A DNA stretch of 64,000 nt, taken from contig NZ_CP011834.1 in NCBI RefSeq assembly GCF_001412575.1, forward strand, positions 2,294,001 through 2,358,000, in the 5' to 3' direction. The translations under genes were made by a program, and so were the position numbers. This DNA is from Limnohabitans sp. 103DPR2 (GTDB taxonomy: Bacteria; Pseudomonadota; Gammaproteobacteria; Burkholderiales; Burkholderiaceae_C). Shown piece after piece: positions 25,557-33,864 of the stretch. The notes beneath the pieces are model-generated. The model saw only the letters and a list, made by a program, of their open reading frames with translations. It was not told the DNA's origin and did not search any database. The number at the start of each line of letters is the position of its first letter. The stretch's first letter is position 1.

Positions 25557-26611
25557 CCACACTTTGGGCCAGCACCGTGCTGCTGATCCTCACAGGTTTG
25601 TGGGGCTGGCTCTGTTTGCAAGCGGTTAATGTCGAGAAGCTTCGCAGTCATCAGCAAATGCATGCAGCCCAAGCACTGGCCAACTCGGAAGCCCTTTTAG
25701 AAACAACTTTGGCGCATCTAGAGCAAGCCTACGGCAAAGACAGCCTCGAAGCTGATGCACGCATTTGGTTGTCCAGCGCGGCGATCCACTGCCCTGCAGG
25801 CAAAGCACCCCCTCAGTGGCAGTGCACGCTGTGGCCGTTGACCCAATTGCCTTTGCCTGAGTGGACGCACCAGACTGCATCGCAGGTCCGCATGGTCCGC
25901 GATGTTCGCAATGCACCCCACCGCATTCAAGTCATGGTCGATGCCAAGCTGAATGAACTGCATCCCGGCGCAGGCAGTCGGGCCACGGTGCAGCAAAGTG
26001 TCTACGTTCCACTCAGCGCACCCCTGGTAGTCAATGCCTCGACTAACTCGCCTGACGCCCTACTCCCCTCCCTTGTCTTGAACGAACAAGTGCTGAGCGC
26101 TGATGCCCCACAGTGCAATCCTTTGGCATGGCAATCCGTGTTTGGCGAACTGACACCGTCGCAAGTCAAAGCCTTGTCTGCGCTTCAGTTGCGCAATGGC
26201 TTAACTGCCGACAGCCAAGTTTCGCGCAACGTGTACTGGATTGACAGTCCTCAACTTTGGACCCAAAGCATCGGCACCGCCGCATCCCCCGTGGTCTTGG
26301 TTTTTTCCTCAGAGGCCTGCGCCATTCTTTGCCCCTCTCTGGCCAGTTCAACGCAAGTGGTGGGCACGGTGTTCTTTCAAAATCAATGCCAAGCCAGCAA
26401 GATGTTGAACTGGCAAAGCGGCATCATTGCGGGGCAGTTGGGGGCGGAGTCCAGCTTGGCACCCAACCTGAAGTTGGCTTTGCTTAGTGGCCAGCTTGGG
26501 CTCACTGGCACCACCAACGCACATGCCGCCTTCAATTTCGACTGGCCTGCGGGTGTTCAAGCATCGCGTGTGCAGCGCGTGGCTGGAACTTGGAAAAATG
26601 CGGGGTACTGA
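25538..26611 (+). CDS. PilX-like minor pilin/assembly protein
   Basis: The product has 357 residues. ATG 25538 gives MHQRGLATLWASTVLLILTGL, a short leader with RG followed by a membrane helix, as in PilX (which also lacks the strict Glu5). A long periplasmic part follows with paired cysteines (CPAGKAPPQWQC, SEACAILCPS). It overlaps both neighbours, so translation is coupled in the set. The assignment is by position and N-terminal type; the body is poorly conserved. Confidence 0.65.
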   Translation: MHQRGLATLWASTVLLILTGLWGWLCLQAVNVEKLRSHQQMHAAQALANSEALLETTLAHLEQAYGKDSLEADARIWLSSAAIHCPAGKAPPQWQCTLWPLTQLPLPEWTHQTASQVRMVRDVRNAPHRIQVMVDAKLNELHPGAGSRATVQQSVYVPLSAPLVVNASTNSPDALLPSLVLNEQVLSADAPQCNPLAWQSVFGELTPSQVKALSALQLRNGLTADSQVSRNVYWIDSPQLWTQSIGTAASPVVLVFSSEACAILCPSLASSTQVVGTVFFQNQCQASKMLNWQSGIIAGQLGAESSLAPNLKLALLSGQLGLTGTTNAHAAFNFDWPAGVQASRVQRVAGTWKNAGY

Positions 26612-27053
26612 CGCCAAACTTCCGCCAAGCATTCAAGCGCGGCAGGTTCATGCGGGCTTCACTGTGTTGGAAGCGGTCATGGCCAGCGCCATGCTGGCGT
26701 TTGGCTTGGCAGGCGCCGTGCGCTTCAGCGTGGCCACATTGAACGCAAGCCAACTGAGTCGCCATGTGGATGTGGCCAGTGGCTTGGCGCAAGATTTGAC
26801 GGAATGCTGGGGTGTTCAAACGCCCACGTGCCAACACCTGTTTCAATCGAAGGACCTGCTTTATCCCATCGCCACCCACCCCGACTTGGCCTTCGTGCGT
26901 ACTTGGCAAGTCATCAGCATTCCGATGGCCGACATGCCGCCTGCGCACTTGCAAGAATTGCGCATCGCCGTCACGTGGCATGAAGACCAGCAAGCCATGC
27001 AAATTGAGTGGCGACATCGCCGAGCCAGCACGCCGTTGTGGGTGGGCCGCTAA
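26598..27053 (+). CDS. PilV-like minor pilin
   Basis: The product has 151 residues. The leader from ATG 26598 (MRGTDAKLPPSIQARQVHAG) is followed by FTVLEAVMASAMLAFGLAGA, with Glu5 present, typical of PilV (FTLLEVLVA). ATG 26598 overlaps the end of the PilX-like gene by 14 nt. The body contains two cysteines (ECWGVQTPTCQ). It closes the minor pilin set; ribD follows directly. Confidence 0.75.
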   Translation: MRGTDAKLPPSIQARQVHAGFTVLEAVMASAMLAFGLAGAVRFSVATLNASQLSRHVDVASGLAQDLTECWGVQTPTCQHLFQSKDLLYPIATHPDLAFVRTWQVISIPMADMPPAHLQELRIAVTWHEDQQAMQIEWRHRRASTPLWVGR

Positions 27054-27083
27054 ATGACAGCAACTTATCGTATCCTTGCAACC

Positions 27084-28232
27084 ATGGACGCCCACCTCAA
27101 CAGCTCTCTGCCACCCAGCCAGCCCATGCAATGGGCGCTCGATTTGGCCGCACAAGCCATGCGCATCACCTCGCCCAATCCGCGGGTGGGCTGCGTCATT
27201 GTGGATGCGCAGGGCAAGGTATTGGGACAAGGTCATACCCAACGTGCCGGCGGTCCGCATGCCGAAATCATGGCCCTGCAAGACGCTCAGTCCAAAGGAC
27301 ATTCCGTCAAAGGCGCCACAGCCTATGTCACGCTAGAGCCTTGTGCACACGAGGGCCGCACCGGCCCTTGTTGCGACGCGCTGGTGCATGCCCAATTGGG
27401 CAAAGTGGTGGCAGCACTCTCCGACCCCAACCCCGCGGTGGCTGGCAAAGGCTTTGAGCGCCTCCAAGCGGCAGGCATTGAAGTCCAAATAGGCGACGGG
27501 GCTGCGCAAGCGGCCGTTCAAAACCCGGGGTTTCTGCGCCGAATGACGCATCAAAAGCCTTGGGTGAGAATGAAGATTGCAGCTTCCTTAGACGGCCAAA
27601 CAGCCCTCACCAACGGTCAAAGTCAATGGATCACCGGGCCCGAGGCACGCGCCGATGGCCATGCTTGGCGCGCCCGCGCATGCGCCATCCTCACTGGCAT
27701 TGGCACCGTTCTAGAAGACGATCCCCTGTTGGACCTGCGACTTTGCAAGGATTTGGAAAAACCGCCCCGAATGCCGCATTTGGTCGTCGTGGACAGCAGG
27801 CTAGAAACGCCTCTGCACGCCAAGTTGTTTCAGCACACAGGCCCATTGGCGCAAACGCCCCGTCAAATTTGGATTTATGGCGCGGTCGACAACGCTGACA
27901 AAAGAGCCGCACTGGAGGCCCAGGGTGCTCATGTCACCCTGTTGCCGAACGCGCAGGGCAAGGTCGATTTAGCCGCGCTGATCAGCGATTTGGCGCGACG
28001 CGAAGTCAATGAAGTTCACGTCGAAGCGGGACACAAGCTCAATGGCTCACTCATTCGAGAAGGCTGCATTGACGAGTTTTTGGTGTACCTGGCCCCCCAA
28101 ATGCTGGGCATCGGCCAAGGCATGGCGCAATGGGGGCCTCTGGAGGACTTGTCACAGGGTGTGGCCCTCACCTTCACAGAAACCCAGTTAATCGGCAAAG
28201 ATTTACGGGTTTTGGCCAGGGTCCTGCCCTAA
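27084..28232 (+). CDS. ribD: Bifunctional riboflavin deaminase/reductase
   Basis: The product has 382 residues from ATG 27084 (MDAHLNSSLPPSQPMQWALD). The deaminase domain has the zinc motif HAEIMAL and PCAHEGRTGPCCDAL; the reductase domain starts near residue 155 (KPWVRMKIAASLDGQTA). It carries out two steps from the GTP-derived pyrimidine toward 5-amino-6-ribitylaminouracil. An in-frame ATG at 27054 touches the pilV stop (TAAATG) but adds residues absent from the family. It starts the rib cluster ribD-ribE-ribBX-ribH; no FMN riboswitch is seen before it. Confidence 0.93.
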   Translation: MDAHLNSSLPPSQPMQWALDLAAQAMRITSPNPRVGCVIVDAQGKVLGQGHTQRAGGPHAEIMALQDAQSKGHSVKGATAYVTLEPCAHEGRTGPCCDALVHAQLGKVVAALSDPNPAVAGKGFERLQAAGIEVQIGDGAAQAAVQNPGFLRRMTHQKPWVRMKIAASLDGQTALTNGQSQWITGPEARADGHAWRARACAILTGIGTVLEDDPLLDLRLCKDLEKPPRMPHLVVVDSRLETPLHAKLFQHTGPLAQTPRQIWIYGAVDNADKRAALEAQGAHVTLLPNAQGKVDLAALISDLARREVNEVHVEAGHKLNGSLIREGCIDEFLVYLAPQMLGIGQGMAQWGPLEDLSQGVALTFTETQLIGKDLRVLARVLP

Positions 28233-28262
28233 ACAGCACCAATCCCTGCGAAAATACGCGCC

Positions 28263-28928
28263 ATGTTTACCGGAATCATCACCGGCGTGGGGCGTATCGC
28301 CGCCCTCCACGACCTGGGCAGCTCTTTAAGCCATGGCAAGCGACTCACTCTTGAGGTGCCTCCGGGCTACCTGGATGACGTTGGCCTGGGTGACAGCATT
28401 GCCATCAATGGCGCCTGCATGACCGTCACCTCCTTCGATCTGGCGGCCAACCAATTCACCATCGACATCTCCGCCGAATCGCTCGACAAAACTTGCGGCT
28501 TGGACAAAATGGGCAAGGTCAATTTGGAAAAAGCTTTGCGCGCGCACGACCGTTTGGGCGGACACATCGTGTCTGGCCATGTGGATGGCATTGGCCACGT
28601 CACGCACTTTGAACAAGTAGGCGAAAGCTGGGAACTGCGCATTCAAGCCCCTGTCGGCATGGGCAAGTACTTGGCCTACAAAGGCTCGATCACCGTCAAT
28701 GGCGTTAGCCTGACCGTGAACAAAGTGACTGACAAAGATGCAGGCTGCGAGTTCAGCATCAACCTCATTCCCCACACCGTGGACAACACAGCCCTTGGTA
28801 CTTTGCAACAAGGCAGCGCTGTGAATTTAGAAATCGATTTGATCGCAAGGTATGTTGAGCGCATGCTCAGCAACGACGCCTCAGCCAACTCCGCGGCTTC
28901 TGCCTTTCAGGCTGGCCAGCAACATTGA
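28263..28928 (+). CDS. ribE: Riboflavin synthase alpha chain
   Basis: The product has 221 residues. There are two homologous lumazine-binding halves: MFTGIITGVGRIAAL and, near residue 100, GHIVSGHVDGIGHV followed by YLAYKGSITVNGVSLTVN. It converts two 6,7-dimethyl-8-ribityllumazine molecules to riboflavin and the pyrimidine precursor. The symbol ribC is also used for it. It follows ribD after 30 nt and precedes ribBX. Confidence 0.96.
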   Translation: MFTGIITGVGRIAALHDLGSSLSHGKRLTLEVPPGYLDDVGLGDSIAINGACMTVTSFDLAANQFTIDISAESLDKTCGLDKMGKVNLEKALRAHDRLGGHIVSGHVDGIGHVTHFEQVGESWELRIQAPVGMGKYLAYKGSITVNGVSLTVNKVTDKDAGCEFSINLIPHTVDNTALGTLQQGSAVNLEIDLIARYVERMLSNDASANSAASAFQAGQQH

Positions 28929-28938
28929 AAGTAGAGAC

Positions 28939-30072
28939 ATGAGCACGAATTCTGGCGCACCCTTGACGCCTGTCCAAATTTCTCCCGTTGAAGACATCGT
29001 GGCCGACTTGCGCGCAGGTCGCATCGTCATCATGGTGGACGACGAAGACCGCGAAAACGAAGGCGATTTGCTGATTGCTTCCGACCATGTCACGCCAGAG
29101 GCCATCAATTTTATGGCGCGCTTTGGCCGTGGCCTCATTTGCCTCACGCTTACCCGTGAGCGTTGCGAACACCTCAAGTTGCCCCCCATGGCAGCCAGCA
29201 ACGGCACCGTGTACAGCACGGCTTTCACCGTGTCCATTGAAGCGGCCGAAGGTGTGACCACCGGCATTTCTGCCGCCGACCGAGCACTGACCGTCAAAAC
29301 CGCCGTGGCGGCCAATGCCAAGGCCACCGACTTGGTTCAACCCGGTCACGTGTTTCCTTTGCAAGCAGTAGACGGTGGCGTGTTGATGCGTGCAGGTCAC
29401 ACCGAAGCCGGTTGCGACTTGGGCACCATGGCCGGTTGCAGCCCCTCTTCCGTGATTTGCGAAATCATGAAAGACGATGGCACCATGGCCCGTCTGCCTG
29501 ATCTGCAAATCTTTGCTGCTGAACACGGTTTGAAAATTGGAACCATTGCCGACCTCATCGAATACCGCAATCGCACAGAGTCTTTGGTTGAAAACGTCGG
29601 CTCCCGCGTGATGCAAACAGCGCACGGCGAATTCACGGTTCACGCCTTCAAAGACAAACCCAGTCAGTCCCTGCACTTGGCCTTGGTCAAAGGTTCTTGG
29701 TCTGTCGACACCGAAGTGCCCGTTCGCGTGCACGAGCCTTTGTCGGTATTTGACGTATTGGAAGTGGGTCGCCGCATGCACTCCTGGAGTTTGGAGAACA
29801 GCCTCGACTACATCAACAAGCAAGGTCAAGGCGTTGCGGTGCTGCTCAACTGCGGCGAAAGCGCCGAGCAATTGTTGGCGCAGTTTGAAGGTCGCGCCCG
29901 CTCCGCCCAAGCCCCTAACCGAAGCAAAATGGACTTGCGCACCTACGGTGTTGGCATCCAAATTGTGCGCGAGTGCGGTGTGCACAAAATGAAATTGATG
30001 GGCCAACCCCGACGCATGCCCAGCATGGCGGGTTATGGCGTGGAAGTTACCGGATACATCCCTAAGGAATAA
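28939..30072 (+). CDS. ribBX: 3,4-dihydroxy-2-butanone 4-phosphate synthase fused to a degenerate GTP cyclohydrolase II-like domain
   Basis: The product has 377 residues. The RibB half is intact: DDEDRENEGDL binds metal and substrate, and RAGHTEAGCDLGTMAG follows. The second half aligns with GTP cyclohydrolase II but lacks the zinc ligands. Where RibA has a Glu-Cys followed by CDCG, this protein reads RVHEPLSVFDVLEVGRR and later has no CxC pair. It should make only the four-carbon unit, so a true RibA is needed elsewhere. This fits the RibBX variant described in Proteobacteria. ATG 28939 is preferred; an upstream in-frame ATG lies inside ribE. Confidence 0.88.
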   Translation: MSTNSGAPLTPVQISPVEDIVADLRAGRIVIMVDDEDRENEGDLLIASDHVTPEAINFMARFGRGLICLTLTRERCEHLKLPPMAASNGTVYSTAFTVSIEAAEGVTTGISAADRALTVKTAVAANAKATDLVQPGHVFPLQAVDGGVLMRAGHTEAGCDLGTMAGCSPSSVICEIMKDDGTMARLPDLQIFAAEHGLKIGTIADLIEYRNRTESLVENVGSRVMQTAHGEFTVHAFKDKPSQSLHLALVKGSWSVDTEVPVRVHEPLSVFDVLEVGRRMHSWSLENSLDYINKQGQGVAVLLNCGESAEQLLAQFEGRARSAQAPNRSKMDLRTYGVGIQIVRECGVHKMKLMGQPRRMPSMAGYGVEVTGYIPKE

Positions 30073-30075
30073 ATC

Positions 30076-30570
30076 ATGCAAGGCGCAGACAAAGGTATTG
30101 AGCAAGAATTAGACGGCTTGGGGCTGCACATCGGCATCGTGCAGGCGCGCTTCAACGAAGGCATCACGAACGCATTGGCAGTGGCCTGCATTCGTGAATT
30201 GGAAGACTTAGGCGTCCACGACATCGACCACGTGTTGGTGCCAGGTGCTTTGGAAGTGCCCATTGCATTGCAAGCCATGGCCGAGCGCGGCGAGTACGAC
30301 GCCTTGGTCGCTTTAGGTTGCATCATTCGCGGTGAAACCTACCACTTCGAATTGGTGGCCAATGAATCGGGCGCAGGCGTCAGCCGTATTGCGCTGGACT
30401 ACAACGTGCCAATTGCCAACGCCATTCTCACCACCGAGAACTTGGAACAAGCCATTGCACGTCAAACAGAAAAAGGCCGTGATGCCGCGCGCGTGGCCGT
30501 CGAAATGGCGATGCTGATGGAAGACTTGTCGATTGGCGAAGAAGATTTGGACGACGAGGAATTGGCATGA
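30076..30570 (+). CDS. ribH: 6,7-dimethyl-8-ribityllumazine synthase
   Basis: The product has 164 residues. It has [26 protein letters not shown] and [14 protein letters not shown] with the active-site His. It condenses the ribityl pyrimidine with dihydroxybutanone phosphate from RibB. It starts 3 nt after ribBX, overlaps nusB (ATGA), and carries an acidic C-terminal extension ([16 protein letters not shown]). Confidence 0.96.
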   Translation: MQGADKGIEQELDGLGLHIGIVQARFNEGITNALAVACIRELEDLGVHDIDHVLVPGALEVPIALQAMAERGEYDALVALGCIIRGETYHFELVANESGAGVSRIALDYNVPIANAILTTENLEQAIARQTEKGRDAARVAVEMAMLMEDLSIGEEDLDDEELA

Positions 30571-31100
30571 GCGAGCAGCACGCATCTCCTGGCGACGACG
30601 CGCAACCGAGCAGCACCAAACCCGCTGGCCGCAAGCCTGGCAAATCGGCCAGCAAGTCGGCACGCAGTCGCGCACGTGAGTTTGCGCTACAAGCTTTGTA
30701 CCAAGTCATCGTGGGCAAAAACGAAGCCGCTGACATTGATGTCTTCACGCGAGACTTGTCTGGCTTTCACAAAGCCGACTCTGCGCACTACGATGCCTTG
30801 TTGTACGGCTGCGCTGAACAAGCCCTTGAATTGGACAAGTTAATTCTGCCCTTGCTAGACCGCAGCATGGCCGAGATCTCACCCATTGAACGCGCCGCCA
30901 TGTGGATTGGCGTGTTCGAGATGAAGCATTGCCTTGATGTGCCTTGGCGCGTCAGCTTGAACGAATGCATCGAGTTGGCCAAAGAGTTTGGCGGCACCGA
31001 TGGCCACAAGTATGTGAACGCGGTGCTGGAGGGTCTGGCACCGCAGCTACGTCCCCACGAAGTACAAGCCGACCGACAAGCCGGCCGCGCACGCGCATGA
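30567..31100 (+). CDS. nusB: Transcription antitermination protein NusB
   Basis: The product has 177 residues. A basic, Ser/Lys-rich N-terminal extension (about 35 residues) precedes the NusB fold, seen in [14 protein letters not shown] and the C-terminal [27 protein letters not shown]. NusB binds boxA RNA with NusE in rRNA antitermination. Its start overlaps ribH and its stop overlaps ybgC; the ribH-nusB pairing is common. Confidence 0.95.
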   Translation: MSEQHASPGDDAQPSSTKPAGRKPGKSASKSARSRAREFALQALYQVIVGKNEAADIDVFTRDLSGFHKADSAHYDALLYGCAEQALELDKLILPLLDRSMAEISPIERAAMWIGVFEMKHCLDVPWRVSLNECIELAKEFGGTDGHKYVNAVLEGLAPQLRPHEVQADRQAGRARA

Positions 31101-31507
31101 CAACACCCTTTGTTTTCCCCATTCGCATTTACTGGGAAGACACCGACGCCGGTGGCATTGTTTTCTACGCCAATTATCTCAAGTTTTTCGAACGCGCGCG
31201 CACTGAATGGTTGCGCTCATTGGGCATTCAGCAGCAAGTTTTGAAAGAAGAAAGCGGCGGCATGTTTGTGGTGAGTGAAACGCAAATCAAATACTTCTCG
31301 CCTGCTCGCTTGGATGACTTGTTAGAAGTCACAGCGCATACCGCTGAAGCCGGTCGCGCCAGTTTGGTCTTGGCCCAGCAAGCATGGCTGACCCTTGACG
31401 GCGAACGCAAACTTTTGGCCGAAGGCACCATTCGCATTGGATGGGTCGACAGCAACACTTTGAAACCTGGCCGCATTCCGGCCGCCATTTTGGAAGCACT
31501 TCAATGA
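31097..31507 (+). CDS. ybgC: Tol-Pal associated acyl-CoA thioesterase
   Basis: The product has 136 residues and a hot-dog fold. [20 protein letters not shown] carries the catalytic Asp of the 4HBT/YbgC family, then [11 protein letters not shown]. It hydrolyses acyl-CoA or acyl-ACP thioesters in the cytoplasm. ATG 31097 overlaps the nusB stop, and its own stop overlaps tolQ (ATGA). Position at the head of tolQRA is typical. Confidence 0.95.
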   Translation: MTTPFVFPIRIYWEDTDAGGIVFYANYLKFFERARTEWLRSLGIQQQVLKEESGGMFVVSETQIKYFSPARLDDLLEVTAHTAEAGRASLVLAQQAWLTLDGERKLLAEGTIRIGWVDSNTLKPGRIPAAILEALQ

Positions 31508-32235
31508 ACCAAGACATGTCCATCATCCAACTCGTGTTGCATGCCAGTTTTGTGGTGCAGTTGGTCATGCTCATTCTCATGGCCATCTCCATTGCCAGTT
31601 GGGCCGCCATTGTGCGCAAGCTCACAGCCATCAAGCGCATCCAAACTTTGAACGAAGAATTCGAGCAACAGTTTTGGTCGGGCACCAGCCTGAATGATTT
31701 GTTTGCAGCGGCCATTCAGAATTCCAAACTGGCCGGTCCGATGGAGCGCATTTTTGCCAGTGGCATGCGTGAGTATCAAAAGCTTCGCGAGCGCCGCATT
31801 TCAGATGCTGGCACTTTGCTCGACGGTGCACGCCGCGCCATGCGTGCCAGCTTCCAACGAGAGATGGACGTTGCAGAATCTCAATTGGCTTTCTTGGCTT
31901 CCGTAGGCTCTGTTTCCCCCTATGTCGGTTTGTTTGGAACGGTGTGGGGCATCATGCATGCCTTCACAGGTTTGGCCAGCATGCAGCAAGTAACTTTGGC
32001 CACTGTGGCGCCCGGCATTGCCGAAGCTTTGGTGGCGACGGCCATCGGCTTGTTCTCTGCCATCCCTGCCGTGGTGGCCTACAACCGATTTGCGCGCGAC
32101 ATTGACCGCGTGGCCATCAAACTCGAAACCTTCATTGAAGAGTTCTCCAACATTCTGCAAAGAAGTTTGGGCGGCTCTACCGGCGCCTCTGGCAGCATTC
32201 CAACGGGTGCAGGTCCTTCGGCCTCTGGTCACTGA
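31504..32235 (+). CDS. tolQ: Tol-Pal system proton channel protein TolQ
   Basis: The product has 243 residues of the MotA/TolQ/ExbB family. It has an N-terminal membrane helix (VVQLVMLILMAISIASWAAI) and two further helices around 130-200 (SVSPYVGLFGTVWGIMHAF, GIAEALVATAIGLFSAIPAVV). With TolR it forms the proton-driven motor that energises TolA for outer-membrane constriction. ATG 31504 overlaps ybgC; the longer frame upstream is not supported. Confidence 0.95.
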   Translation: MNQDMSIIQLVLHASFVVQLVMLILMAISIASWAAIVRKLTAIKRIQTLNEEFEQQFWSGTSLNDLFAAAIQNSKLAGPMERIFASGMREYQKLRERRISDAGTLLDGARRAMRASFQREMDVAESQLAFLASVGSVSPYVGLFGTVWGIMHAFTGLASMQQVTLATVAPGIAEALVATAIGLFSAIPAVVAYNRFARDIDRVAIKLETFIEEFSNILQRSLGGSTGASGSIPTGAGPSASGH

Positions 32236-32253
32236 TATTCAGGGAGCTACCAC

Positions 32254-32673
32254 ATGCCTGCTGTTTCTTCACGTGGCCGAGGTCGGCGCACCATCAATGA
32301 AATCAACATGGTGCCTTTCATCGATGTGATGTTGGTGCTGCTGATTATTTTCATGGTCACCGCGCCCATGATCACACCCAGCATGGTGGATTTACCCAGT
32401 GTTGGCAAAGCGGCCAAGCAGCCCGATCAAGTGATTCAAATTGTGGTTCAAAAGGACGACAGCTTGGAGATGGTGAACGACAGCAAAACGCAAAAGATCA
32501 ACATGGACAATTTGGCCAATACGGTTCGAATGGCACAAACAGGTCAGGCCAACTCGGCCGTGGTCATCAGCGCCGATCGCAACGTGAAGTACGAAACGGT
32601 GGTCAAGGTGATGGACACTTTGCAGCGCGCAGGTATTCAGCGTGTTGGCCTGTCGGTGCAATTAGCGCCTTAA
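32254..32673 (+). CDS. tolR: Tol-Pal system protein TolR
   Basis: The product has 139 residues of the ExbD/TolR family. A basic N-terminus (RGRGRRTINEINMVPFIDVM) leads into the single membrane helix with the essential Asp (FIDVMLVLLIIFMV), and a periplasmic domain follows. It is the TolQ partner in the proton channel and lies 18 nt downstream of it. Confidence 0.95.
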   Translation: MPAVSSRGRGRRTINEINMVPFIDVMLVLLIIFMVTAPMITPSMVDLPSVGKAAKQPDQVIQIVVQKDDSLEMVNDSKTQKINMDNLANTVRMAQTGQANSAVVISADRNVKYETVVKVMDTLQRAGIQRVGLSVQLAP

Positions 32674-32711
32674 CTGGCTTTTGCTTTTGAGCTGCTAGAT
32701 TTTTGAAGTCC

Positions 32712-33653
32712 ATGAACGCCACTGCATACAACGAATTTGCGCCACCACCCGTGGGTGGCTTTGGACGTTCGTTGTCGTTTGCCTTGTTCATGCACTTGCT
32801 GCTGTTGGCTGCTTTGACATGGGGCATTCAATGGAAGACCGAACCCAACACCTTGTCGGCTTCGGCTGAATTGTGGTCGGCGGTGCCGGCTGAAGCGGCC
32901 CCTGCAGCCATTGAGCCTGAACCTACACCACCTGAACCCGTCAAGCCGCCTGAGCCTGTTCAAAAGGCAGAACCAAAACCTGAACCCAAACCGGTCCCTG
33001 CGCCGCCCAAAGTGAATGCTGCCGCTGAGCGTGAAGCGGCCGACATTGCCTTGAAAAAAGAAAAAGAAAAGAAGAAACTCGAAGAGAAAAAAGCGGCCGA
33101 CTTAGAGAAGAAAAAGAAGCTTGAGAAAGAGAAGCTCGATAAGGAAAAAGAGAAGGCCAAAGAGAAAGAAAAGGAAAAGGCCAAGGAGCTTGAGAAAAAG
33201 AAAAAAGAAGAAGCTTTGAAGAAGGAAGAGGCTGCTGCAAAGGCGAAAGAAGACGCGAAGAAGGCAGCTGCTGAAGAAAAACGTGCCGCCGCACTTCGCA
33301 GCGAAAACTTGAAACGCATGCAAGGCATGGCAGGCGCGTCAGGCGATGAAAACGCCAAGGGCACAGCCTTGAAATCTTCGGGCCCCTCTGCCAGTTATGC
33401 AGGCCGCATTCGTGCACGCATCAAACCAAACATCACCTTCACGGACGATGTGGCGGGCAATCCCAAAGCGGAAGTAGAGGTCAAAACCTCACCAGATGGC
33501 ACCATTTTGAGCAGAAAGTTGTTGTCCAGCAGCGGCAACAAAGCTTGGGATGAAGCTGTGCTCAAAGCCATCGACAAAACCGCCGTCCTCCCCCGCGACG
33601 AAGACGGCCGGGTCCCCCCTGTCTTAGAAATCAGCTTCCGCCCCAAAGATTAA
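32712..33653 (+). CDS. tolA: Cell envelope integrity protein TolA
   Basis: The product has 313 residues. One membrane helix (LSFALFMHLLLLAALTWGI) is followed by a Pro/Glu stretch, a long Lys/Glu/Ala coiled rod (residues about 100-200) and a C-terminal TonB/TolA domain (YAGRIRARIKPNITFTDDVAG). It spans the periplasm between TolQR and the outer membrane. ATG 32712 is used; a TTG lies 9 nt upstream. The usual next genes, tolB and pal, are not here: the TAA stop sits at the first bases of a 215-bp inverted-repeat structure, then dnaE follows on the other strand. Confidence 0.93.
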   Translation: MNATAYNEFAPPPVGGFGRSLSFALFMHLLLLAALTWGIQWKTEPNTLSASAELWSAVPAEAAPAAIEPEPTPPEPVKPPEPVQKAEPKPEPKPVPAPPKVNAAAEREAADIALKKEKEKKKLEEKKAADLEKKKKLEKEKLDKEKEKAKEKEKEKAKELEKKKKEEALKKEEAAAKAKEDAKKAAAEEKRAAALRSENLKRMQGMAGASGDENAKGTALKSSGPSASYAGRIRARIKPNITFTDDVAGNPKAEVEVKTSPDGTILSRKLLSSSGNKAWDEAVLKAIDKTAVLPRDEDGRVPPVLEISFRPKD

Positions 33654-33864
33654 TTGGGGTCAGATCAACATTAATTTGGTCAATCTAAAGGGCTAAAGGC
33701 TAAGGGGGGCTCAATAATTGGGGTCAGATCAACATTAATTTTTTCGCCGCATTGTTCACTTTGAACCGCAGAAAATTAATGTTGATCTGACCCCATTTAT
33801 TGTCAGCCCCCCTTAGCCTTTAGCCCTTTAGATTGGAAATTAATGTTGATCTGACCCCAATTAA
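33650..33864. repeat. Compound 215-bp inverted-repeat element with four repeat copies
   Basis: Two 91-nt arms (33650-33740 and 33774-33864) are near-perfect reverse complements around a 33-nt centre. Each arm has a 27-nt repeat copy, a 37-nt spacer and a second copy. The spacers share a 31-nt core containing AGGGCTAAAGGCTAAGGGG. The two outer ends carry the stop codons of tolA (33651-33653) and dnaE (33861-33863). As RNA it would fold into a very long hairpin and could end transcripts in both directions. It may be a MITE-like or REP-cluster element. Confidence 0.9.

Noticed and set aside
27030..27090. Possible FMN riboswitch before ribD
   Set aside because: The gap between pilV and ribD is only about 30 nt and holds none of the conserved RFN blocks.
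28867..30105. 412-codon minus-strand frame
   Set aside because: Antisense of ribBX; no motif, no ribosome binding site, and it would cross two real genes.
33040..33290. Lys/Glu/Ala repetitive DNA as a tandem repeat
   Set aside because: It is the coiled rod of TolA; the repetition follows from codons and is normal for the family.
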